Assembly: GCF_024171785.1 (NCBI RefSeq)
Contig: NZ_JAMTCK010000001.1
Location: 744,134 to 808,133 of the forward strand
Length of the DNA: 64,000 bases
Source of the DNA: Goodfellowiella coeruleoviolacea
GTDB taxonomy: Bacteria; Actinomycetota; Actinomycetes; Mycobacteriales; Pseudonocardiaceae
Reading direction: 5' to 3'
The position numbers and the translations under genes are program-made. The first letter of the stretch is position 1, and the number at the start of each line of letters is the position of its first letter. This document shows, piece by piece, positions 38,538 to 45,737 of the stretch. The notes beneath the pieces were generated by a model. It saw nothing but the letters and a program-made list of their open reading frames with translations. It was not told the origin of the DNA and did not search any database.

Positions 38538-39878
38538 CTAGGCCAACTCCTCGGGCCGGGCGTCGCGGGCGGTGCGGAACCCGGCGAAGATCTGCCGGCG
38601 GATGGGGAAGTCCCAGTTGCGGAACGTCCCCCGGCAGGCCACCTGGTCGGTGCCGAACGAGCCGCCGCGCAGCACCTTGTACTCGCCGCCGAAGAACACC
38701 TGGGAGTACTCCGGGTAGGGGAACACCGAGAAGCCCGGGTAGCCGTGGAAGTCGGTGCTGGTCCACTCCCACACGTCACCGATGAGCTGGTGCACGCCCA
38801 GCGGCGACGCGCCGCGCGGGTAGGCGCCGACCGGCGCCGGCCGCAGGTGCCGCTGGCCGAGGTTGGCCCGGTCCGGCCCGGGGTCGGTGTCCCCCCAGGG
38901 GTAGCGGCGGGACCGGCCGGTGGCCGGGTCGTGGCGGGCGGCCTTCTCCCACTCGGCCTCGGTGGGCAGCCGCCGGCCCGCCCACCGCGCGTACGCCTCG
39001 GCCTCGTGGTAGCAGACGTGCACCACGGGCTCGTCCGGCGGCACCGGCTCCACCACGCCGAACCGGGTGCGCAGCCAGCCCGAACCGTCCCGCCGCCAGA
39101 ACCGGGGCGCGCTCAGGTCGGCGCGCTGGCGGTGCGCCCAGCCCTCCTGGCTCCACCACCTCGGCTCGGCGTAGCCGCCGGCGTCGATGAACTCCAGGTA
39201 CCGCCCGTTGGTCACCGGTGTGGTGTCCAGGAAGAACGCGGGCACGTGCACCTGGTGCGCCGGCCGCTCGTTGTCCAGCGCCCACGGCTCGGTGGAGGTG
39301 CCCATGGTGAACACCCCGCCCGGGATCAGCACCTCGGCCGGCAGCGGGCCGGCGCTGGCGGCCGGCGGGTCCGGGGCGTGCAGCACGGGCGGCCCGGACC
39401 GGAGCTGGTGGGTGGCCAGCATGGTCTCGTCGTGCTGCTGCTCGTGCTGGGCGATCATGCCGAACGCGAAGCCGTGGTCGACCAGCCGGTGGCCGGACAG
39501 GGCGCTGGCCGCGAGCACGTCCAGTGCCTTGTCCCGGACCTGGCGCACGTAGCCGCGCGCCTCGGCCGGCCCGAGCAGGGGCAGTGCCGGCCGGTCGGCC
39601 CTGGCGTGGCGGAACGCGTCGTAGAGTTCGTCGATGTCCTGGCGCACCGGCTCGCGTCCACCCACGTCGCGGACCAGCCACAGCTCCTCCTGGCTGCCCA
39701 CGTGGGCGAGGTCCCAGACCAGGGGCGACATCAGCCGGGAGTGCTGGCGCACCAGGTCGTGCTCGTCCACCGCGTCGGTGAGCAGCGCGGTGCGCTCCCG
39801 GGCGCGGACCAGCTGGTCGGCCACGTGCTGGCGCAGCCGCTCGGTGTCGAGTTGCTGGATCGGGTGAGTACTGGTCAC
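38538..39878 (-). CDS. egtB: hercynine oxygenase (sulfoxide synthase)
   Basis: A 446-residue non-haem iron enzyme joining hercynine to gamma-glutamylcysteine with oxygen. The N-terminal DinB-like domain supplies the iron ligands His59 ([11 protein letters not shown]), His145 and His149 (HEQQHDET). The C-terminal formylglycine-generating-enzyme-like domain shows [30 protein letters not shown] and VLRGGSF. This is the mycobacterial type, using gamma-glutamylcysteine rather than cysteine, consistent with the presence of egtA and egtC. It starts at GTG 39878, 11 bp after egtA. Confidence 0.96.
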   Translation of the reverse strand: MTSTHPIQQLDTERLRQHVADQLVRARERTALLTDAVDEHDLVRQHSRLMSPLVWDLAHVGSQEELWLVRDVGGREPVRQDIDELYDAFRHARADRPALPLLGPAEARGYVRQVRDKALDVLAASALSGHRLVDHGFAFGMIAQHEQQHDETMLATHQLRSGPPVLHAPDPPAASAGPLPAEVLIPGGVFTMGTSTEPWALDNERPAHQVHVPAFFLDTTPVTNGRYLEFIDAGGYAEPRWWSQEGWAHRQRADLSAPRFWRRDGSGWLRTRFGVVEPVPPDEPVVHVCYHEAEAYARWAGRRLPTEAEWEKAARHDPATGRSRRYPWGDTDPGPDRANLGQRHLRPAPVGAYPRGASPLGVHQLIGDVWEWTSTDFHGYPGFSVFPYPEYSQVFFGGEYKVLRGGSFGTDQVACRGTFRNWDFPIRRQIFAGFRTARDARPEELA

Positions 39879-39889
39879 CTCGGATCACC

Positions 39890-41113
39890 TCATCGGGTGC
39901 TAGTGGCGAGTGTGCGGTTGAGGTCCTCGGCCACGGACTCGGCCAGTGCGGCGCCGATACCGGTCTCGGGCAGCGCCTGACAGCCCAGCTCGACCACGGC
40001 GGCGGCGGCCCTGGCCAGGGGCGGGTCGGCCAGCCCGAACCGGGCGGCGTGCAGCCACCGCCGGGCCACCGGCTCGGTGGCGGCCAGCACCTGGTCGACC
40101 CGCTGCTCGGTGCCGAGCAGGGCGACCAGCAGCGCCACCGGCGCCACCCACCGGCCCGGCCGCGGCGTGTCCAGGTAGCGGATCTCCAGGTAGCCGTGCG
40201 GCCGGACGGGCGGGAACATCGTGGTCAGGTGGTAGTCCAGGTCGGCGGTGGTGGGTGGCTCGGGCAGCGCGCCGGCCAGCCAGTCGGCGAAGCTCACCCC
40301 GCGCGGCACCCGCCAGTCACCGCCGGGGCGGCGGCGTAACAGCAGCGGGGTGTCCAGCACCCGGCGCGCCCAGTCGGCCGCCGGGTCGGCGGTGACCGCG
40401 CACGGCCGGCTGCGCGCCGGGTCAGTGCCGTAGCAGGCACGCAGCCGGGCCGAGGCCCAGTCGGCGCGCTGCCCGGCGATGCCCGGCGAGTTCGCGAACA
40501 GCGCGCCCAGCACGGGGCCCAGCGCGTGCACCGCGGCCCAGCGCCGGGCGAACCCGCCGCGTTCACCCGCGTCCACGCAGACCTGCAGGCCGGCGGTGGC
40601 GCACATCATCAGCCGACCGTCCGGGCCGAGCGCGTCGAAGGCGGCTTCCATGGCGTCGTAGCGGGGCACCCGCAGCAGCCGGCGGGGCGGCCGGTGGGCG
40701 TCGGCCCCGCGCTCGCCCAGCACCAGGCCGGCCGGGCGGAGCAGGTCGGTGACGTGGCCGATGTCCTCGGCGGTGGCGCGCAGCAGCTCGGCGAGGTGGG
40801 CGCGCGGTGGGGGTGAGATCTCGACCTGGCCGCCGGGTTCCACCGTGAGTGGGGAACCGCTCGGCAGCGGTCGGTGCGGGCTGTCCGGGTTGAGCGTGGG
40901 TGGTGCGTGTGGTCCGAGCGCGGCGGCGAGGTGGGTGGCCTCCAGCGGCCGGCTCGGGTCGGTGGCGTGGTGCACGGTCCATTCGAGTTCGACGCCGAAC
41001 AGCCGTGGTGGACCGTGTTTGAAGCAGATCGACGCGACATAGGCCTCGGCCGCGGCGCGGGAGCGCAGACGGACCGGGGCCGGTTCGGTGGCGACAACGT
41101 CTCGCAGCGTCAC
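39890..41113 (-). CDS. egtA: glutamate-cysteine ligase EgtA
   Basis: A 407-residue ATP-dependent ligase making gamma-glutamylcysteine for EgtB. Family segments are FGVELEWTVH near the N-terminus, PLTVEPGGQVEIS (substrate site), LMMCATAGLQVCVD and PHGYLEIRYLDTP. Codons GTG at 41122 and 41113 are both possible; GGGGAG lies 8 nt before GTG 41113, which is chosen. It is the first gene of the egt operon. A TACCGT element on the minus strand about 45 bp upstream could be the -10 box. Confidence 0.94.
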   Translation of the reverse strand: MTLRDVVATEPAPVRLRSRAAAEAYVASICFKHGPPRLFGVELEWTVHHATDPSRPLEATHLAAALGPHAPPTLNPDSPHRPLPSGSPLTVEPGGQVEISPPPRAHLAELLRATAEDIGHVTDLLRPAGLVLGERGADAHRPPRRLLRVPRYDAMEAAFDALGPDGRLMMCATAGLQVCVDAGERGGFARRWAAVHALGPVLGALFANSPGIAGQRADWASARLRACYGTDPARSRPCAVTADPAADWARRVLDTPLLLRRRPGGDWRVPRGVSFADWLAGALPEPPTTADLDYHLTTMFPPVRPHGYLEIRYLDTPRPGRWVAPVALLVALLGTEQRVDQVLAATEPVARRWLHAARFGLADPPLARAAAAVVELGCQALPETGIGAALAESVAEDLNRTLATSTR

Positions 41114-41427
41114 AACGACCACTCCCCGTGATCAGTCGCTGCATGACGGTACCCGGCGAACCGGTCGGTCGCACCCTGACGGGCGAGTGTTCGCGCTCAG
41201 TTCAGGTCCGCGCCCGGTTCGGGTCTCAGGTCCGCGCCCGGTTCACGTCGAGGGGGAAGACCCGGTCGTTGTTGGCCGCGCCGTCGCAGTCGGCGCTGGT
41301 GGTGGGCTGCGGACCAGGCGCAGCGGCGGGCGGGTGAAGCACCGGTTTCCCCGGTCGGGTGGGCGCGCGGAGTCCAATCCGTACGTACGGATTGGACCTG
41401 AGGGTCTTTGGCTGGAACGATCGCGCT
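41114..41427. other. 314-bp divergent intergenic region, egtA / acnR
   Basis: Holds the egtA promoter region, an 18-bp direct repeat (CAGGTCCGCGCCCGGTTC at 41203-41220 and 41227-41244, 24-bp period) and the palindromic operator of acnR. A short open frame (41128-41337) has no codon or homology support. Confidence 0.6.
41372..41397. promoter_or_regulatory. 26-bp perfect palindrome, probable operator of acnR
   Basis: Arms GTCCAATCCGTAC and GTACGGATTGGAC abut without a spacer. The right arm includes TTGGAC (41392-41397), a possible -35 box, with AACGAT at 41417-41422 as a weak -10 just before the GTG at 41428. Binding there would repress acnR. Confidence 0.65.
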
Positions 41428-42024
41428 GTGCCCAGGGTCAGTCAGGACCACCTCGATGCTCGCCGCCGCCAGATCCTCGACGGCTCGCGGTCCTGTTTTG
41501 CCCGCTTCGGCTACGAGGGCGCGACCGTGCGCCGGCTGGAGGAGGCGACCGGGTTGTCCCGGGGCGCGATCTTCCACCACTTCCGGGACAAGGAGTCGCT
41601 GTTCCTCGCGCTCGCCGAGGACGACGCCCACCGGATGGCCGAGGTCGTGGCCGAGCAGGGTCTGGTGCAGGTGATGCGGGACCTGCTGTCGTCCCCGCGG
41701 CCGCCGCGGGAGGCCGAGCACCCGGCCGACTGGCTGGGCACCCGCCTGGAGGTGTCCCGGCGGCTGCGCACCGACCCGGAGTTCCGGGCCCGGTGGGCGG
41801 AGCGGTCCCAGCAGCTCACCCAGGCGACCAGGGAGCGGCTGGCGCGCCAGCGCGAGGCCGGCAAGCTGCGCGACGACGTGGACATCGACGTGCTGACCAG
41901 CTTCCTGGAACTGGTGCTCGAGGGCCTGGTGTCCCACCTGGCGATGGGTCTGCCGGCCGACGACCTGGAACCGGTGCTGGACCTGGTCGAGGAAACCGTG
42001 CGCCGACACCGCCGCGGCAGCTGA
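41428..42024 (+). CDS. acnR: TetR-type aconitase repressor AcnR
   Basis: A 198-residue TetR-family regulator. The sequence from RRRQILDGSRSCFARFGYEGATVRR (helix-turn-helix, starting at about residue 12) through RLEEATGLSRGAIFHHFRDKE and RMAEVVAEQGLVQVM follows Corynebacterium glutamicum AcnR closely, including RLEVSRRLRTDPEFRARW and the ending VLDLVEETVRR. AcnR represses acn. In corynebacteria and mycobacteria the gene sits directly downstream of acn; here the peptidase gene and egt operon lie between. GTG start without a Shine-Dalgarno sequence. A matching operator is present in the acnA promoter. Confidence 0.88.
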   Translation: MPRVSQDHLDARRRQILDGSRSCFARFGYEGATVRRLEEATGLSRGAIFHHFRDKESLFLALAEDDAHRMAEVVAEQGLVQVMRDLLSSPRPPREAEHPADWLGTRLEVSRRLRTDPEFRARWAERSQQLTQATRERLARQREAGKLRDDVDIDVLTSFLELVLEGLVSHLAMGLPADDLEPVLDLVEETVRRHRRGS

Positions 42025-42146
42025 GCCGGCCGAGCGGGATCTCGGCGTCTGCTCGGGCGTTCCCATGCCCCCACCCACCACCGGGGGGCGCGCCCCTGGC
42101 CAGCCTACTCAGCCCCGGTGCGTGGGGGTAGGGCGACGACGGGGGC

Positions 42147-42196
42147 TGTGGACAACCCGAGCTGCTGGCACCTTTCGCGGTGCCCGGTTGTCCACA
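42147..42196. promoter_or_regulatory. inverted pair of perfect DnaA boxes
   Basis: TTGTCCACA, the consensus DnaA box of high-GC actinobacteria, occurs at 42188-42196 and, inverted, at 42147-42155. The flanks extend the match to a 13-bp perfect inverted repeat (42145-42157 / 42186-42198), with an inner stem GGCACC / GGTGCC (42167-42172 / 42179-42184). Confidence 0.6.
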
Positions 42197-42221
42197 GCAG
42201 GGCGGTTCGCGCACCCGGCCG

Positions 42222-42400
42222 GTCACCACCAGCACCAGGATCACCACCAGCACCACGGTCACCAGGTCACCGCCGGCACCACGGTCACCGCGGGCACCAG
42301 GACTGCACCCGATCACCGCCAGCACCAGGATCACCACCAGCACCCTCGGTCACCGCCAGCACCAGGACCGTCACGGCACAGCGGGGTCACCACGAGCACA
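42222..42400. repeat. degenerate 18-bp tandem array
   Basis: About seven units of the type CACCRCCAGCACCASGRT, with three of irregular length (8, 28 and 19 bp). No conserved spacers, so not a CRISPR. Confidence 0.85.
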
Positions 42401-42515
42401 GCCCGTCGTCCACGGCGGAGCGGGGTCGGGCTGGCGACGGCGAATTCGCTCGCCACCCGCGCGGGGACGGACGATCATGCGTGGGGCCGGTGTGTGGCGG
42501 GAAGGTGGGCGGACC

Positions 42516-43787
42516 ATGGGTGTGATCACGGCGCCGGCGCTGCTGCGCTCCCCCGGGGTTGTCAGGTACCTGGCCGCCGCCGGCCTGGCCCGGTTGGCCG
42601 ACGAGATGGTCGGGGTGGCCGTGGTGCTGCTGGTCATCGACCGCACCGGCAGCACGGTCGCGGCCGGGCTCACCGTGATGTCCTACACGCTGCCGTCGAT
42701 GCTGTCCGGCCCGGTGCTGGGCGCCTGGCTGGACCGCGCCCGCCACCCCCGGCTGGCGCTGGCCGGCAACCAGGTGCTGCTGGCCGCCGCCATGCTGGGC
42801 CTGGTGCTGGCGGCCGGGCGCGCCGGCGTGCCGGTGCTGTGCGGGCTGGCCCTGCTGACCGGCATCACGCTGCCGTTGACCAGCGGCGGCTTCTCCAGTC
42901 TGCTGCCCGCGCTGGTGCCGCGCCCGCTGATGGCCAGGGCGCAGGCCGCTGACGCGGTCACGTTCAACACCGCCGCGCTGCTCGGCCCGGCCGTGGCCGG
43001 TGGTGTGGCCGCGGCGGCCGGACCGGGCACCGCCGTGGCCGTGATCAGCGTGGCCGCGGCGCTGGGCGCGCTGGCCACGGTGACGCTCCGGCTGCCCCGT
43101 CCGGCACCGCCCGACGGGCCGGTCCCACCCCTGTTCACCGCGGTCCGCGCCGGCCTGGCGCACCTGGTGCGGGTGCCTCCGCTGCGCGGCGCCACCCTGG
43201 CCACCATGCTGAGCCTGGGCTCGGTCGGCCTGCTGAGCGTGGCCCTGCCGCTGCGGGTGGAGCAGTTGGGCGCGGACCGGGCCAGCGCCGGTTTCCTGTG
43301 GGCCGCCATCGAGGTGGGCTGCCTGGTCAGCACGCTCAGCCTGGCCCGGCACCTGGATCGGTGGCGGCCGGAGCGGGTGGTGTTCGCGGGCGTGGCCCTG
43401 CATGGCCTGGCGCTGTTCACCTGGCCGGTCGGCACCGGGCTGCCGGCCCTGGTGCTGCTGGCGGTGCTGGCCGGACTGGCCCAGGGCCCCACCCTGCCCT
43501 CGGTCATCGCGGCCAGACAGCGCTACACGCCGGCGGCCCTGCTGGCCCAGGTGTCCACCACCGGGGCCAGCCTGAAGCTGGGCACGTTCGCGCTGGGCGC
43601 GGCCCTGGGCGGCGCGCTGGCCCCGGTGATCGGTCCGACCGCGGTGATCGCCCTGGTGGCCGCCACCCAACTGGCCGCGGCGCTGCTGGGCTGGGTCTGG
43701 TCGGTCTGGCCGGCGTCGGTCGGCCCGGGCGCCGACCCGCTCAGTGGCTCCAGTGCCAGTAGCTGGAGCCCTCCCGGAACACCGTGA
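42516..43787 (+). CDS. MFS transporter
   Basis: A 423-residue major facilitator protein with about 12 helices and the loop-2/3 motif GAWLDRARHPRL, typical of DHA1/MFS_1 drug or metabolite exporters. No binding residues identify a substrate. The ATG at 42516 lies after a GGAAGG at about 12 nt; an in-frame ATG at 42477 is possible. The end of the gene overlaps the end of the convergent DUF1707 gene by 47 bp, and its last 12 residues (SSWSPPGTP type) look like antisense read-through, so the original stop may have been lost. Confidence 0.8.
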   Translation: MGVITAPALLRSPGVVRYLAAAGLARLADEMVGVAVVLLVIDRTGSTVAAGLTVMSYTLPSMLSGPVLGAWLDRARHPRLALAGNQVLLAAAMLGLVLAAGRAGVPVLCGLALLTGITLPLTSGGFSSLLPALVPRPLMARAQAADAVTFNTAALLGPAVAGGVAAAAGPGTAVAVISVAAALGALATVTLRLPRPAPPDGPVPPLFTAVRAGLAHLVRVPPLRGATLATMLSLGSVGLLSVALPLRVEQLGADRASAGFLWAAIEVGCLVSTLSLARHLDRWRPERVVFAGVALHGLALFTWPVGTGLPALVLLAVLAGLAQGPTLPSVIAARQRYTPAALLAQVSTTGASLKLGTFALGAALGGALAPVIGPTAVIALVAATQLAAALLGWVWSVWPASVGPGADPLSGSSASSWSPPGTP

Positions 43788-44295
43788 CCTTGCCCAGGGT
43801 GCTGCGCCCGGTCAGCCGGACCACCACGCCGTTCGGTTCCTCGGGCGGGCCGGGCACCACCCGCTTGCCCAGCACGGCGCTGCCCTCGTCGACCACCACG
43901 GCGTCCTCGTCGACCAGGATGACGATCTTGCCGCAGAACGAGTTCGCCACCACCCGGTGCTCGCCGGGCGGCAGGCTGGACAGGTCGAGCACGACCGCGC
44001 CGAAGGTCGCGCCGGCTTCGATCGGCCGGGGCCGGTCCGGGGTGCTGTGGATCTTGCTGGCCAGCGCGCGCACCCGCTGCGGCGGCACGGCCGGCTGCAC
44101 ACCGCCGAGGTCGGCGAGGTGGACGGCGAGTTCTGCCCTGGTCAGGGCCTGGTAGGTCGACCGCACGCGCTCGCCGTGCTCGGTCCAGCTGATCCGGCCG
44201 TCGGCGACCGCCTGGTTGAGCAGTGCCACGGCCTGCTCCCGGTCCTGGTCGGACAGTCGGATGTCGACATCGCCTGAGCGGACGGGATCCGCCAT
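43741..44295 (-). CDS. DUF1707 / LiaF-like domain protein
   Basis: A 184-residue soluble protein. The N-terminal DUF1707 domain (RLSDQDREQAVALLNQAVADGR at about 13-34, then YQALTRAELAVHLADL) is common in actinobacteria. The C-terminal half is a beta-rich domain like the LiaF 'cell wall-active antibiotics response' domain (GAVVLDLSS, SFCGKIVILVDEDAVV, GKVTVFREG). There is no membrane segment. ATG 44295 has GAGGAG 9 nt upstream. A promoter with low GC lies just upstream. The cellular role is not established. Confidence 0.85.
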   Translation of the reverse strand: MADPVRSGDVDIRLSDQDREQAVALLNQAVADGRISWTEHGERVRSTYQALTRAELAVHLADLGGVQPAVPPQRVRALASKIHSTPDRPRPIEAGATFGAVVLDLSSLPPGEHRVVANSFCGKIVILVDEDAVVVDEGSAVLGKRVVPGPPEEPNGVVVRLTGRSTLGKVTVFREGSSYWHWSH

Positions 44296-44308
44296 GACAC
44301 ACTCTCCT

Positions 44309-44336
44309 CAGATACTGATTTTCTTAGTTTGCGTAA
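44309..44336 (-). promoter_or_regulatory. promoter of the DUF1707 gene
   Basis: On the minus strand TTACGC (44331-44336), a 16-nt spacer and TATCTG (44309-44314), in an unusually AT-rich segment. The flanks CTGAT / ATCAG (44314-44318 and 44343-44347) form a small inverted repeat around the promoter. Confidence 0.5.
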
Positions 44337-44453
44337 TTCTTATCAGAACCTACTGGCGCGTCAAGTGCCGCCGATCGGCCGCTTGTTCCGGTGCCCGGGC
44401 CGGGCCACCGTGACGGGGGACGGGAGCACCGTGTCGAACCCGCGAGGTGGCAC

Positions 44454-45737
44454 ATGTCCCTGGCCCACGACCTGCGCACGGACCTGGCCCTGCTGCTCAC
44501 CAGGGCCACCGTGTGGACCCACGCCAGACTGGGCGACGCCGGCGCCAGGGTGCTGTCGCTGCACCCGGACGAGGACCCCTACCCGGACTACGAACGGATC
44601 CGGGCGCTGGGCCCGGTGGTCACCAGCCGGTTGGGCCTGCGCCTGACCGCCGCGCACCGGCTGTGCGTCGAGGTCCTGCGCGACCACACCCGGTTCGGCA
44701 CCATGCCGGTCAGCGACCTGTACCCGACGGACCTGGGGCTGCGCCACGACGGGGCGCACGCGTTCGTCCACCCGATCGAGGACTCGTTCCTGGCGCTGAA
44801 CCCGCCCGAGCACGGCCGGCTGCGCCGGCTGGTCGCGCCGCTGTTCGGCCCGCGCGCCCTGCGCGGCCACCTCCCGATGATCGAGTCGGTGGTCGCCGGG
44901 CACCTGGACCGGGTGGCGGAGTCACCCCGGTTCGACCTGATCGGCGAGTTCGCCGCGCGGGTGCCGATCGGGGTGATCGCCGCGCTGCTGGGCGTGCCCG
45001 AGTCCGAGCGCGAGGACTTCCTGCGCTGGGGCGGTGTGGTCGCCGCCGCGCTGGACGGGGTGCGCTCCCCCGCGCAGCTGCGCCGGATGCGCGCGGTGCT
45101 GACGCAGCTGGCGGAGTTCTGCGCCGAGTTGGTGGCCCACCGCGGCCGCCACCCCGGCGATGACGTGGTGAGCCTGCTGGTGGCGGCCACACCGGATCGT
45201 CCGGCCCTGGCCAGGAAGGACCTGTTCGCCACCGTGCAACTGCTGCTGCTGGCCGGCTTCGAGACCACGGTGAACCTGATCGGCAACGCGGTCCGGCTGC
45301 TGCTCGCCGACGAGCGGGCGCGGCGGGACTTCGTGTCCGATCCGGACAGTGCCGAGGACCTGGCCGAGGAGGTGCTGCGCTACCAGCCGCCGATCCACTA
45401 CACCATCCGGGTCACCCGGGAACCGGTCGAACTGGGCGGTGTGCCGCTGCCGGCGGCCACGCCGCTGGTGGTTCTGCTCGCCGCGGCCAACCGGGACCCC
45501 GAGGTGTTCGCCGAGCCGAACCGGTTCCAGCCCGACCGGGCCAACGCCCGCGAGCACCTGGCGTTCTCCTCGGGCGCGCACTACTGCCTCGGCGCGGGGC
45601 TGGCCCGGCTGGAGGGCGCGCTCGCGCTGCGCGCCCTGTTCCAGCGGCTGCCCGGGCTGCGGGCGGCCGGCCCGGTGCGCAACCGGCCGTCCCGCAACGT
45701 CCGAGGGCCGCTGGTCATGCCTGTGGCACCGCGCTAG
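44454..45737 (+). CDS. cytochrome P450
   Basis: A 427-residue soluble bacterial P450 with complete motifs: AGFETTVNL in the I-helix, EEVLRYQPPI in the K-helix, and FSSGAHYCLG with haem ligand Cys378. The N-terminal 30 residues before DEDPYPDYERIRALGPV are longer than usual. GAGG lies 6 nt before ATG 44454. It is not close in sequence to the two P450s at 6.7-9.2 kb and is probably of the CYP107/CYP140 kind, but the family cannot be fixed by eye. Its stop overlaps that of the convergent multicopper oxidase (CTAG). No redox partner is nearby. Confidence 0.9.
   Translation: MSLAHDLRTDLALLLTRATVWTHARLGDAGARVLSLHPDEDPYPDYERIRALGPVVTSRLGLRLTAAHRLCVEVLRDHTRFGTMPVSDLYPTDLGLRHDGAHAFVHPIEDSFLALNPPEHGRLRRLVAPLFGPRALRGHLPMIESVVAGHLDRVAESPRFDLIGEFAARVPIGVIAALLGVPESEREDFLRWGGVVAAALDGVRSPAQLRRMRAVLTQLAEFCAELVAHRGRHPGDDVVSLLVAATPDRPALARKDLFATVQLLLLAGFETTVNLIGNAVRLLLADERARRDFVSDPDSAEDLAEEVLRYQPPIHYTIRVTREPVELGGVPLPAATPLVVLLAAANRDPEVFAEPNRFQPDRANAREHLAFSSGAHYCLGAGLARLEGALALRALFQRLPGLRAAGPVRNRPSRNVRGPLVMPVAPR

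Larger units (their letters stand above)
42025..42515. other. 491-bp gene-free region with DnaA boxes and repeats
   Basis: Contains the inverted pair of DnaA boxes and a degenerate 18-bp tandem array, described separately. Open frames here translate to repetitive Thr/His/Pro-rich or all-hydrophobic strings and are not genes. The MFS gene begins at 42516. Confidence 0.7.

Noticed and set aside
41128-41337. Short open frame ending in ALVVGCGPGAAAGG, resembling an FAD-binding start
   Set aside because: Too short, stop directly after the motif, no ribosome binding site, and overlaps the egtA/acnR control region.
42145-42198. Chromosomal origin of replication
   Set aside because: Only two DnaA boxes, no AT-rich unwinding region, and no dnaA, dnaN, gyrB or recF nearby.
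42222-42400. Possible CRISPR array
   Set aside because: Units are tandem and degenerate without spacers of constant length; no cas genes.
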